From the NCBI GenBank assembly GCA_029260735.1, contig JAJDCR010000132.1:17238-81237 (forward strand): 64,000 nt of DNA, written 5' to 3'. The notes under the pieces were generated by a model. The model did no database searches, had not been told where the DNA came from, and worked only from the letters and a program-made list of their open reading frames with translations. Source of the stretch: Planctomycetota bacterium. Its GTDB lineage: Bacteria > Planctomycetota > Uabimicrobiia > Uabimicrobiales > Uabimicrobiaceae. A program made the position numbers and the translations under genes. This document shows positions 1-8,974 of the stretch, piece after piece (within the stretch, counting starts at the first letter, position 1; each line of letters begins with the position of its first letter).

Positions 1-1473
1 CGAAAAATAAAGCGCTAAACTATCGAAATCTTCTTTTTGATATTCTTGTAAAATGGAAAATAAGTTATCCTTATCATATTCAACATTAAATTCATCTAAC
101 ATGCTCAATCTAGTTTTTTCTGAGCTTACTCGTAGCTCTCTCTTTAAAAATAGATATTTTTTTGCCAAATGTTCTTTTAAAATAAACAATGCATTATTGT
201 ATTTTCCCTGAGAACTATACAGCAAAGCCAAATTGTTCATTGATATTAGAGCAGAAGGATGCTTTTCTCCCAGTACTTCTCTGCTTATCTGAGAAACCTT
301 TACATACAGTGGCTCGGCTTTACTGTCTTCTCTCCGTAATTTGTATAATCCTGCCAAATTATTCATTGATATTAAAGTATCGGGATGCTTTTCGCCCAAT
401 ACTTCTATTCTTATCTGCAAAGTTTTTAAATACAGCGAATTTGCTTTTTTGTATTCTCCCTGTGATTTATACAATGCTGCCAGATTATTCATTAACCTAA
501 GAGTATCTGGATGCCTTTCCCCCAATACTTCTTCCGTTAGCTGTAAAGTCCTTTTATACAATGCCTCTGCTTTGCTATATTTTCCTTGTGACTCATACAA
601 TCCGGCCAGGTTGTTCATTGATATTAGTGTAGATGAATGTTTTTCTCCCAATACTTCTTTCATTAGCTGTAAAGTCCTTATATACAATGCCTCTGCTTTG
701 CTATATTTTCCTTGTGATTCATACAATGCTGCCAGATGGTTCATTGAGACTAGTGTATTTGGATGTCTTTCCCCCAGAACTTCTTTCATTAGCTGTAAAG
801 TATCTACGCTGAGAGGCTCTGATTTACCGTATTCTCCCTGTGATTTATACAATGATGCCAGGCTAGCCATAGAGCTTAGAGTATACGGATGCTTTTTCCC
901 TAATACTTCTTTCATTAGTTGAAAAGCCTTCACGCTGAGGGGCTCCGCTTTGCTGTATTCTCCCTGCGAACTATACAATAAAGCCAGATTGCTTATTGAT
1001 ATTAAAGTATCAGGATGCTTTTCGCCCAATACTTCTTTCATTAGCTGTAAAGTCTTTAGATGCAGTGACTCCGATTTATTATAATATCCCTGTAATCTAT
1101 ACAATTCAGCCAAGCCATTCATTAATATTAAACTGTTAGGATGTTTTTCTCCCGATAATTCTCGTGTTAACTGCAGAGTTTTTACATACATTGGTTCCGC
1201 TTTATCGTAGTCTCCTTGCGAATAATACAAGACTGCCAGATTGTTCATTGAGCCAATAGTCTCTGGATGTCTTTCACCCAAAAAAGAAAGACTCATATTG
1301 TAAGCTTTCTCTGCTAAAACAATCCCTTCTTGATATCTACCTTCTTGATAAGCTTTGTTAATCTGAGCTTTGAGTTGCCTAAGATTTTCATTTCCCTGAG
1401 AATACCCTAAAGATAAAAATATGCAAAAACAAGCCATGAGACAATACCGCCTCAGTTCCTCTTTGTCTACCAT
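1..1473 (-). CDS. Secreted kinesin-light-chain-type TPR repeat protein (partial, C-terminus beyond window)
   Basis: This frame stays open from an ATG at 1473 to the left window edge (491 codons). After a basic N-terminus and a hydrophobic stretch (about residues 9-22) that looks like a signal peptide, it consists of about ten 42-residue tetratricopeptide repeats of the kinesin-light-chain type. Each has a core like LGEKHPDTLISMNNLA followed by LYxSQGEYxKAEPLY. A purine-rich AAAGGGG lies upstream of the ATG. Proteins of this type usually continue into another domain, often CHAT, but that part is outside the window. TPRs mediate protein-protein contacts; the partner is unknown. Plus-strand ORFs here are shadows of the repeats. 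Confidence 0.9.
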   Translation of the reverse strand, partial: MVDKEELRRYCLMACFCIFLSLGYSQGNENLRQLKAQINKAYQEGRYQEGIVLAEKAYNMSLSFLGERHPETIGSMNNLAVLYYSQGDYDKAEPMYVKTLQLTRELSGEKHPNSLILMNGLAELYRLQGYYNKSESLHLKTLQLMKEVLGEKHPDTLISISNLALLYSSQGEYSKAEPLSVKAFQLMKEVLGKKHPYTLSSMASLASLYKSQGEYGKSEPLSVDTLQLMKEVLGERHPNTLVSMNHLAALYESQGKYSKAEALYIRTLQLMKEVLGEKHSSTLISMNNLAGLYESQGKYSKAEALYKRTLQLTEEVLGERHPDTLRLMNNLAALYKSQGEYKKANSLYLKTLQIRIEVLGEKHPDTLISMNNLAGLYKLRREDSKAEPLYVKVSQISREVLGEKHPSALISMNNLALLYSSQGKYNNALFILKEHLAKKYLFLKRELRVSSEKTRLSMLDEFNVEYDKDNLFSILQEYQKEDFDSLALYFS

Positions 1474-1992
1474 ATCACATCCCCTTTCCCTGTAGCTTTT
1501 TTCTGGTTATGCAATGAGAAAACCAAACAAGTTTTTAGCTTCTTAAAAAACAAACATGAATGAAGTAACTATTTTAGCACAAATAAGTCCCTACTTTATC
1601 TCATTTATCATTCTCGTTCACTAAAAGCCATTTTCTAGCGAACACAAAACCCTAGACATTTCTATGCTCAAAAGACCATCCAGCGAACGCTTTCTGTTTT
1701 CATACGCGATTTTCCTCTTGAAAGTAAATAAGATTGTAGCAATGTTAATATTTCCTTACCCAACCAAGCTAGGAGATCCCTAAATGATTTGCCTTCTATT
1801 ATCTTTCATAGTTGCAGAAGATATTCGTAAGTCCTCTCCTAGTTTGTATAAGAAACATTACCCTAACCAAATAAGTAATTCGCCGGATATCACGTCCGGC
1901 GACCCTCCTTTTTATTAGCCCATAATACCACACATAAAAATACCGAAACTGACCTCAACACAAAATCACATAAACAAAACCAAGGGAATTTC
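1474..1992. other. Intergenic boundary between TPR gene and phage late operon
   Basis: About 520 bases without a convincing gene. The TPR gene (leftward) and the phage structural operon (rightward) diverge here, so promoters for both are expected, but I find no strong -35/-10 pair. The only clear structure is the GC-rich hairpin at 1881-1901. Confidence 0.6.
1881..1912 (+). terminator. GC-rich hairpin with short T run
   Basis: CGCCGGA and TCCGGCG form a perfect 7-bp stem around a 7-base loop (1881-1901), followed by CCCTCCTTTTTA. This resembles a rho-independent terminator reading rightward. It would isolate the phage operon from upstream transcription or act in its leader. The T run is broken by CCTCC, so efficiency is uncertain. 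Confidence 0.5.
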
Positions 1993-2592
1993 ATGGGCGA
2001 AATCCAGCGCGACGGCAGTAGTCAAATCAAAGTAGCAGTAATCCCCCCAAAGGGGAGCAAAATCTTCGATGAGAATGATTTTGTCATAGATGCTAAAAGT
2101 GCCAGTTTCATAGCAGATAACACAACAAATACATTTACCTCAGTAGGACACGGCCTAAACAATGATGATGTTGTCAAGTTGTCTAGCGTTGGTGGTGCTT
2201 TACCTGCAGAGCTAGATAGTGCAGCAGAGTATTATGTTGTAAATAAAACAGACGATACTTTTCAGCTTTCGCTAGTCCCTACAACCTCGCCATCTGTAAC
2301 ACCTGTTCTTTTCTCAGATAACGGAACAGGGGTACACAAATTCACAAAAATAGCTCATGAAATTGCCCTTGGTTTTGCAACGGAAAACATCCTAATTGTA
2401 AACAGAAGCGAAGTAGGGGTACTGAAAGTTTTCACTCAGTACTATGAGAATGGGAACGCGACTTGGAACAAGCGAGGATTTCCGCTAGAGAAAAAGTATC
2501 AACACTATACTCGAAACATAAGACAAACATCCATCAGGCTGCACGGTTCAGCGTCGGGAATGGCCTGGACAATGGACGCATCACAGGAGTAA
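1993..2592 (+). CDS. Phage structural protein with HGL/GD-type beta domain
   Basis: A 199-residue protein with ATG preceded by AAGGGA. Residues about 35-115 carry a motif pattern often inserted in phage tail proteins: TFTSVGHGL, DDVV, LPAELD, YYVVNKT, TFQLSL and GVHKF. The same pattern occurs in the tail tube protein at 15059. It directly precedes the second protein at 2597, and both lie just upstream of the terminase genes. In a circular phage genome that position would be the end of the late operon, so a tail-fibre or neck-appendage role is plausible. The exact role is unknown. Confidence 0.6.
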   Translation: MGEIQRDGSSQIKVAVIPPKGSKIFDENDFVIDAKSASFIADNTTNTFTSVGHGLNNDDVVKLSSVGGALPAELDSAAEYYVVNKTDDTFQLSLVPTTSPSVTPVLFSDNGTGVHKFTKIAHEIALGFATENILIVNRSEVGVLKVFTQYYENGNATWNKRGFPLEKKYQHYTRNIRQTSIRLHGSASGMAWTMDASQE

Positions 2593-2596
2593 CAAA

Positions 2597-3286
2597 ATGG
2601 TATCAGTAGGGCACCAAAAATTCACACTTGATAGCGACGGACAGTTATCTCAGGTGGGTGTATTTGCCGAGATGTTCATAAACGCCAACGCTAGTGCGAC
2701 AGTAATAGCAGCAAAAGACATCTTGACTCAGATTAAAGGGTTCTCGGCAGGAGAGTCAAACAAAGTTACTTTCAAAGCAGGTGTTTCTGCGAATATCACA
2801 AACCTAGTAGACAATACCGGAGGAGAGATCCTAGCAACAACAGATACGGCTCACGGCCTTTCCATTGGCGACAAGATAAACATCTCTGGAACCACAGCTA
2901 ACAACGGAAAGTTCACAGTAAACACAGTTCCCTCGACAACAACTTTCACTTTTACGGACACATTTGGACTGGACGAAGCTGGAGTGGTGGTAAGAGGAGA
3001 GGCTTTTGTTGCTCAGAAAGCGGGGAAATACAGATGCTCTTTCTCTATTAGCTACAAAGCAGAGATATCAAACAAAGTTTATCATTGGAATATTTCTAAA
3101 AACGGAGTAGCCGAAGAAAAGAGTAGAGTTGCTGAAAAATCTCAGAACGTAACCGAGACAGTGATCAGTGGTCAGTGTGTTTTGAGTTTAGCAGTGGGTG
3201 ATGTGGTGAAAATGGAAATTACCGGAAAGACGGACGCATCCAATATAACTCACGAAGAGGTCAATTTCATAATAGAGAAATTATAA
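2597..3286 (+). CDS. Phage structural protein (fibre-like)
   Basis: 229 residues, four bases after the previous gene, so co-translated. The middle contains TAHGLSIGDKINISG and TTFTFTDTF, a shorter relative of the HGL/GD pattern in the neighbour. The C-terminal half (GKYRCSFSISYKAE to the end) is a beta-rich, TNF/C1q-like jelly-roll-type sequence seen at the tips of phage fibres. The domain call is based on pattern only. Probably an appendage or decoration protein. Confidence 0.55.
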   Translation: MVSVGHQKFTLDSDGQLSQVGVFAEMFINANASATVIAAKDILTQIKGFSAGESNKVTFKAGVSANITNLVDNTGGEILATTDTAHGLSIGDKINISGTTANNGKFTVNTVPSTTTFTFTDTFGLDEAGVVVRGEAFVAQKAGKYRCSFSISYKAEISNKVYHWNISKNGVAEEKSRVAEKSQNVTETVISGQCVLSLAVGDVVKMEITGKTDASNITHEEVNFIIEKL

Positions 3287-3367
3287 ACATTACCATTTCA
3301 CGCACTAGTTTACGCATTTTAGAAACAAAATTACATTTTCGAGGAAAACCTGTATGAGGAAACCATA

Positions 3368-3805
3368 GTGGCATTTCATCGAGAAGCTTTTGAGATGTAT
3401 CGCCAGAAAATTCCATTGCCTGAAATAGCTGAAAGAATAGGGAAATCATACGAGTCTGTAAGAAAATGGAGCTGTAACGAAAAATGGAAAAATAGGCTAG
3501 CGGAAGAATCACAAAAACTAGAGAAAATAGCTTTTGAAGAAAGAGCTAAGATTCAGAGGGAAATTATTCGAGATTCTTCTGCTGGTATATCTAGCTTCTC
3601 TAGAACATTTAAAAAAGCTGCGGAGCATTTCGAGAAAAAAGGGTGTCTTCCTACAGAATGGAATGAAGATCACTTAAAAACTCTCGGATATATAGCTGAC
3701 AAAAGCATTGGATCTTTTAGAAAACTTTTCCCTGAGATAGACAAAGAAGCGCTGCAGAGATTAATAGAAGAAATGAAAAATGCCAAGTCTAAAGCAAAAG
3801 ATTGA
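3368..3805 (+). CDS. terS: Terminase small subunit
   Basis: 145 residues from a GTG preceded by GAGGAAA. Residues 8-42 form a helix-turn-helix (LPEIAERIGKSYESVRKW) of the kind that binds phage pac/cos DNA. The rest is helical and basic. It overlaps the large subunit by 26 bases, the classical terS-terL arrangement. It would recognise the phage genome and recruit the packaging motor. No alternative ATG is in frame nearby. Family assignment rests on the HTH, size and position. Confidence 0.8.
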   Translation: MAFHREAFEMYRQKIPLPEIAERIGKSYESVRKWSCNEKWKNRLAEESQKLEKIAFEERAKIQREIIRDSSAGISSFSRTFKKAAEHFEKKGCLPTEWNEDHLKTLGYIADKSIGSFRKLFPEIDKEALQRLIEEMKNAKSKAKD

Positions 3806-5393
3806 GCTTGATGACGTTTTAGACTTGATAGAAAATTCTTTTACTGAAGAGGAGAGAAAAGACAGCTCTTCAGGTTGGGATAGCGAGATCAATTCTCCCG
3901 AAGATCTCAAGCGAGTAATTGCAGAGTGCTTTCAGGTAGAAGGAAAGCCTCTCATTATCCCAGACCAGTCTATTTGCGAAGGACATAATTCGCCTTTTCA
4001 GTTCCTTTGGGAGGCATATACAGACAAAGTCAAGGACGCGATAGTTATTGGTCCCCGGAACGGAGGCAAAACCTTAATATCAGCAACACTAGAGTTTCTC
4101 TGGTTTGGGTTACGCGCAGTAGTAGAGACATGTCACTGTGCTGCCATCTTGCTGCAATCACAACGAGCTTACGGATATATATATAGCTGGGCAATAAGGA
4201 ATAAAGAAGCCCTTGAAATAAGCAAAATAACTCGAAGCGAGACTGTTCGAAACAAGGGTGGAAAGATCGAGGTAATCACGGGTACTGCGGCATCGGTCAA
4301 TGGGCCCCATCCACATAAGGCGATCATCGACGAATTTGAATTGATGGATTGGGATGTCTTCCAAGAAGCGACCTCGATGCCAAAATCTTCTGATGAAGTT
4401 GAAGCAGCTCTCATATTACTGACTACTCGAAAATACCCGAGTGGTAATGCGCAAAAGATGATCGATGAGAGCGCACAAACGGGAATTAGAGTTTGGAAAT
4501 GGTGCATCTTCGAGGTAATGGGACGATGCGATTGCACTGGGAAAGATCCGTGCGCTTGCGACCCAGACAAGGATAAGTACAAAAAATTTGACCGAGAAGG
4601 AAAGGAAATTACTTGGTCTAGTGTCTGCAAAGGCAAAGGAAAAAGGTGTGGTGGATATTACAAATTCTCAGATGTTATCAGGAAATTCCTTACCCTTGAC
4701 TGGGAGAAATTTAAAGCTCAGTGGCTTTGTGACCGCCCAGAGAAATCTGATGTGGTTTACGCCGAGTTCCATGAAGACCTCAACGTTATTGATCCACTAT
4801 CTACTGAAGAAGTGAATTCTTTATATAAAGATGGCTGGCTTATCGGTCGAGGTTGGGACTTTGGTTACGACGACCCAACTGTTTGTTTATTTTATCTCTT
4901 CAAGCATGGAGAAGAGATGATTCAGTTTCAAGAGATCAGCTTATCCGGGGAATTAATAGATGATTTCGGAAACAAAGTGCTCGCATTATCTAATAAAGTA
5001 GAGCCCAATCAAGAGAAATGGGAGGACTGGGGAGACATTGCCGGACATGCGAGAACAGGAGTAGACACCGAGAGTTATATAACAAAGTTGTATGAAAAAG
5101 ACATATTTGTCCAATCTCAGGTACAAAGAATTTTAACAGGGATAAATACCCAAAAAAAGCTGATAAAAAAAAGCTCCTATACTGGATTCCCACGGAAATA
5201 CGTTTGTTCCAACTGCACAAAAACACTAGATGCTTTTTATAACGCTCAATGGGAAAGAACGGAAGGAAAACAAAATAAGTTTTCCAAAGAGAAGTATCGA
5301 CACGATCAACACAGTCACACGCTAGACGCTGACAGATATTTTACTGTAGGAATTTGTTACGACGAAATCCAGGAAGAAGAGAAGGGTGATTAA
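3780..5393 (+). CDS. terL: Terminase large subunit (packaging ATPase/nuclease)
   Basis: 537 residues. A Walker A-like GPRNGGKT at residues 91-98 and a Walker B-like IIDE at 182-185 mark the ATPase. The C-terminal part has an RNaseH-like nuclease pattern: WDFGYDD with D360, a downstream DIAGHARTG, and HTLDADRYF near the end. A cysteine cluster around residues 245-295 (CDCTGKDPCACD, CKGKGKRCGG) looks like a metal-binding insertion, which is unusual for this family. It translocates DNA into the prohead and cuts concatemers. The start overlaps terS; the stop overlaps the portal start (TAATG). Confidence 0.93.
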   Translation: MPSLKQKIELDDVLDLIENSFTEEERKDSSSGWDSEINSPEDLKRVIAECFQVEGKPLIIPDQSICEGHNSPFQFLWEAYTDKVKDAIVIGPRNGGKTLISATLEFLWFGLRAVVETCHCAAILLQSQRAYGYIYSWAIRNKEALEISKITRSETVRNKGGKIEVITGTAASVNGPHPHKAIIDEFELMDWDVFQEATSMPKSSDEVEAALILLTTRKYPSGNAQKMIDESAQTGIRVWKWCIFEVMGRCDCTGKDPCACDPDKDKYKKFDREGKEITWSSVCKGKGKRCGGYYKFSDVIRKFLTLDWEKFKAQWLCDRPEKSDVVYAEFHEDLNVIDPLSTEEVNSLYKDGWLIGRGWDFGYDDPTVCLFYLFKHGEEMIQFQEISLSGELIDDFGNKVLALSNKVEPNQEKWEDWGDIAGHARTGVDTESYITKLYEKDIFVQSQVQRILTGINTQKKLIKKSSYTGFPRKYVCSNCTKTLDAFYNAQWERTEGKQNKFSKEKYRHDQHSHTLDADRYFTVGICYDEIQEEEKGD

Positions 5394-6964
5394 TGTTCGG
5401 TAGCATGATCGAAGAGCCAAAAGAAGAATATGCAGAAGCTTACTTCGGTGGTCCAAAGAAGGCCGCTATGAGCTTCGATGGCCGCATGATTTCCGATAAT
5501 CAAGATCGCCAAGAAGCGAACTATGTCAAGCTAGCTAAAGCGATGCAGTCAAAAAGAATCAAAGGCTTTGAGCACATGTTCTCAAGCGCTCATGGAGACA
5601 TTATTGAGCCCCCGTTCAATCCGTTGGAAATTGCTTACTTTAAGCTAAACAACATTTGGCATTCCTTGTGCATCAATAAAAAAGCGACAGTCGGAGCTAA
5701 GTCCGGCTACAAGATAGTAAGCCGAGATGAGGGCAAAGAGCTATCTCCAAAGAGAATCAAGCAGGTAAAAGATTTTCTAGAGTTCGGGAGCAACGAAGGA
5801 GACACACACTATAACTTCTCCTCCCTCCTTTACGCTCTCTGGAAAGACAAGGAAAACCTTGGTTCCTCTAATATAGAGGTGTTAAGAGACACTCAAGGAA
5901 GACCTTTCAAATGGTTCCATGTCTCCGCGTTAACTGTTCGGAAAGCAGCAAGTAAACCGGGTTTCTATCAACTTTCATTTATCTACAATCCAGATTTACA
6001 AGGAGACCGAACGGGGCGTAATGCGCTCAACTTAATGCACAACGTTGGGCATTCATCCGCACTACTAAGAAAAGTTTACTTCAAGGAATATGGAAATCAA
6101 GAGGGGTACTCGATCAGGGGGAACAGAAGATCACCTAACATTAGAGGAGCTAACGAGTTAATCCAGTACAGAACTTACGATGCGACGAGTCCTTGGTACG
6201 GAATTCCGAATTGGATCCCTGCTTTGACTCATGTACTAGCCGACGAATCAAGTATTCAGTGGAACCTAGACTTCTTTCGTAAGCATAAGATTCCGAACTT
6301 CCTCTTCAAACTAAAAGGAGCAAAGTTCAAAAGCGATACCAAAGGGAACATCACTCAGTTTTTTAATAGTGAGTCTATGCCCAATGAGCCGCTTGTAATA
6401 AGTATCCCTAGTGGAGATTTAGAGGTTCAGAAGCTATCCGATGATACCAAAGACGGACAATTTGGTGATCTCCAAGACAAGATGCGAGATGCAATCGCAG
6501 CATCTCACGAAGTGCCACTCTCGATACTCGGCATAGATTTAACTGGAAAACTCGGAGGTGGAAACTCTAACCGAGAACAAAGGACCAACTTCAAGACAAC
6601 TGTCATTGATCCTCGGCAAAAAGAGATAATCGAACCATTCAACGATAAAATTCTACCCGATGCAGGGTTCGAAGACGCGATTATACAGCTCAATCCATTC
6701 GACGATAGTGATGCAGAAGAGTACGCACAAGAGAGTAACACAAGCCGCGAAAATTGGAAATGCGGTGTCATTACAATGAACGAGGCGAGACGAAAACTCA
6801 GACTAGACCCAATCAAAGAAGAGTGGGCTAACAAGCACGTTTTTGTAACCAATAACCAGATATTTGACCTAAAAGAACATTTTTCGACATTCGTAGAGGA
6901 GAGTAAAGAAAAATCTAAAACACAAAACTCTCTCTCTAGAATGAAGCAGAGACTTGCTCAGTGA
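5393..6964 (+). CDS. Phage portal protein (PBSX/HK97-like family)
   Basis: 523 residues, translationally coupled to terL by TAATG. It has the typical portal order: N-terminal tail, KLNNIWHSLCINKKA, a central RTYDATSPWYGIPNW segment, then PLSILGIDLTGKLGGGN and REQRTNFKTTVIDPRQ. Portals form the dodecameric ring at the capsid vertex through which DNA passes and to which connectors attach. Gene order terL-portal-MuF supports the call. It ends with GTGA overlapping the next start. Confidence 0.92.
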   Translation: MFGSMIEEPKEEYAEAYFGGPKKAAMSFDGRMISDNQDRQEANYVKLAKAMQSKRIKGFEHMFSSAHGDIIEPPFNPLEIAYFKLNNIWHSLCINKKATVGAKSGYKIVSRDEGKELSPKRIKQVKDFLEFGSNEGDTHYNFSSLLYALWKDKENLGSSNIEVLRDTQGRPFKWFHVSALTVRKAASKPGFYQLSFIYNPDLQGDRTGRNALNLMHNVGHSSALLRKVYFKEYGNQEGYSIRGNRRSPNIRGANELIQYRTYDATSPWYGIPNWIPALTHVLADESSIQWNLDFFRKHKIPNFLFKLKGAKFKSDTKGNITQFFNSESMPNEPLVISIPSGDLEVQKLSDDTKDGQFGDLQDKMRDAIAASHEVPLSILGIDLTGKLGGGNSNREQRTNFKTTVIDPRQKEIIEPFNDKILPDAGFEDAIIQLNPFDDSDAEEYAQESNTSRENWKCGVITMNEARRKLRLDPIKEEWANKHVFVTNNQIFDLKEHFSTFVEESKEKSKTQNSLSRMKQRLAQ

Positions 6965-8697
6965 CTTTTACAGTCAATCCGTTCTTTCTCAACAAGGCTC
7001 AGATTGAGCCGTTATATCATTTTCTCGACATGGTGGATTTTTCCAGAGACGCTATCAAAACCGAGATTGAAACGAAGTTATTTAGAACGTTCCAAAAAAA
7101 CGCTGAAATAATAGCTTCTCTAATAATCAGTGATACCAGAAAGCAAGATGGTGAAGCACAAAGGGAGATAGTCTCTCTCACTACCGGTTTTGTAAAAAGA
7201 ACTGTAGAGCTTTACTTTCCTGCCGCGATAAACGCTGGAGAATTTTTTGCTAGAGAGGTGCTAAAAGACATCTCTCTTATTAAGAAAAGCTTTGAGTTTC
7301 TAGAGGACCCAAATTGGAGAATAAAAGAGCGAGGTATCAGAACCAAAGAGGGTGACTTTCTTATCGCCCGACTAGACACTGCTACTAGCAAATATGTAAT
7401 CGACACAAAACAATTAGTTACTTCTCTTTTGGTAAATGGGGTCGCTGAGAAAAACATCAAGAAAAGATTATCTAGCGAGATAAGAGGAGATGTTCCGAGA
7501 AGAGAGACGGGAACCTACTTCAGAGAAACTGTGGTAAATGCACAGAGCTATATATTTCAGGTAGCAGATGCAGCGGCACAGCAGGCATTCGATTTTGAGT
7601 TAGGAAAAAATACTCGATATCGATGGGTTACTTTCTTCACTCGGTCGTGCCCAGACTGCGTTTCGAGGCATAACAGGGTTCAATCTTATGAAAATTGGCA
7701 AGCAGAGGGACTGCCAAGAACAGGAGCAACTGTATGCAGATCACATTGCCACTGTGTACTTGTCCCAGACTCTTACAAACTTGAAGTAAAGGAACCTCTA
7801 CCTAGAGAAAGAGCTTACATAGGCTCATCATCAACGAAAATAAAAGATAAGCCCAAGAGTAGAAGCAAAAGAACTACAGGTAAAGGCAACCAAAGCAAAG
7901 CTAAAAAGCTATGGGAAGATATTTCTAAGATTAACACAAGCGAAGACCTGGAAAACAAAATCAGAAATAAAGATTGGCAAGATATAGATTTTGAAGCTTT
8001 AAAAAAACTATCCATTGATGATCTCAAGAAGATACCTGCTTTTTCAGATACAGAGATAATTATATCAGGCATCTCGAAACCAGACATAGCCAGGTGTTTT
8101 ATAGCTATAAAGGAAATGGCCAAGAAATACGAGATTTCGGTCTCTAATATTGCTCGCATAGAATTGGCTACAAGATGGAGAAGAGCCGGTAAGCTAGAGA
8201 AAATAAAAAGGTTTCCTGCTAATGCTATAGGACTACAAAGCAAACTTCCCAAAAATGGAAAAGATTTTTTTGTCCTTAGAGCTAAGCCTCACAAATTATC
8301 TTCAATCAAAGATAATTTGATACACGAATTTGGGCATGCTCTATCAGAGCACCTTTATGACAACTCTACTATAGGGAAATCAGATAAAGGAACCATTGAG
8401 CCTTCTCTTAAGAGAATAAAGTACGATCAAAAAAGTAGAAATCTTTTTTCAAAATGGTCTTCTAGGTTTTTTGACAAGACATCTTTTAGTAGTCATGCGG
8501 AGATGACTAGAAAGAGAAAAATAATTGGCCCTGAAAATTTTGTTTCCCAGTACGCAAAAACCAATATTGAAGAAAATTTTTGTGAATCATTTATGACTTA
8601 TCACGATGACAAAGACAAACTAAAAAAACTATGGACAGAAGAAACCTTCTCTGATTTTGAAAGTCTTTTAAAAAGGCTAGAGGAGAAAAACAAGTGA
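6961..8697 (+). CDS. MuF-type minor head protein fused to a C-terminal zinc metalloprotease (toxin-like) domain
   Basis: 578 residues from a GTG overlapping the portal stop. Residues about 165-270 are a phage minor head (SPP1 gp7/Mu F) domain with its cysteine/histidine signature (SCPDCVSRHN, CRSHCHCVLVP). A basic linker follows (about 280-320). The C-terminal domain carries HEFGH at 455-459 and a downstream NIEENFCESF (about 535-544), a zincin motif plus third-ligand Glu like that of secreted metalloprotease toxins. MuF proteins are packaged in or on the head and can deliver C-terminal effectors with the DNA. The next gene overlaps by four bases and could be its partner. The target is unknown. 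Confidence 0.85.
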   Translation: MTFTVNPFFLNKAQIEPLYHFLDMVDFSRDAIKTEIETKLFRTFQKNAEIIASLIISDTRKQDGEAQREIVSLTTGFVKRTVELYFPAAINAGEFFAREVLKDISLIKKSFEFLEDPNWRIKERGIRTKEGDFLIARLDTATSKYVIDTKQLVTSLLVNGVAEKNIKKRLSSEIRGDVPRRETGTYFRETVVNAQSYIFQVADAAAQQAFDFELGKNTRYRWVTFFTRSCPDCVSRHNRVQSYENWQAEGLPRTGATVCRSHCHCVLVPDSYKLEVKEPLPRERAYIGSSSTKIKDKPKSRSKRTTGKGNQSKAKKLWEDISKINTSEDLENKIRNKDWQDIDFEALKKLSIDDLKKIPAFSDTEIIISGISKPDIARCFIAIKEMAKKYEISVSNIARIELATRWRRAGKLEKIKRFPANAIGLQSKLPKNGKDFFVLRAKPHKLSSIKDNLIHEFGHALSEHLYDNSTIGKSDKGTIEPSLKRIKYDQKSRNLFSKWSSRFFDKTSFSSHAEMTRKRKIIGPENFVSQYAKTNIEENFCESFMTYHDDKDKLKKLWTEETFSDFESLLKRLEEKNK

Positions 8698-8972
8698 TAA
8701 CAATATACGCCATTAATAGAGGCAAAAAGGAAAAACTAGGCGGGTTCGATATCTCCAAAAAACAAGGAAGAAACCTACCCCCTTCTCTTGAACAATCTCT
8801 AGTGGAAGTTGTAAAAATGGGTGAATTTGAATATTTATCTGGAACAGATAATACAGAACATCGAGAAACAGTTGTAAGAAAAGCAAAAATAGAAGACATC
8901 AAGGAAGAAAAATTCATCGAAATTTTCTTAATGGAGTACGACTCCCCAGATGGAAATATCTACAGGGTTTAA
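8694..8972 (+). CDS. Small protein partnered with MuF-protease; candidate immunity/inhibitor
   Basis: 92 residues starting at a GTG inside GTGATAA that overlaps the MuF-protease stop, so it is coupled to it. Not recognised by family. It is a soluble mixed alpha/beta sequence with charged segments (KAKIEDIKEEKF). A small gene immediately after a toxin-type domain is the usual place for an immunity protein, hence the suggestion. A small head protein is the alternative. Confidence 0.5.
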   Translation: MITIYAINRGKKEKLGGFDISKKQGRNLPPSLEQSLVEVVKMGEFEYLSGTDNTEHRETVVRKAKIEDIKEEKFIEIFLMEYDSPDGNIYRV

Positions 8973-8974
8973 TT

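Noticed and set aside
189..922. Plus-strand ORFs of 103 and 193 codons with repeats
   Set aside because: They are antisense shadows of the minus-strand TPR repeats, which have a signal peptide, RBS and family pattern.
4158..4636. Minus-strand ORFs inside the terminase gene
   Set aside because: No ribosome site and no sensible protein pattern; terminase motifs on the plus strand explain the coding constraint.
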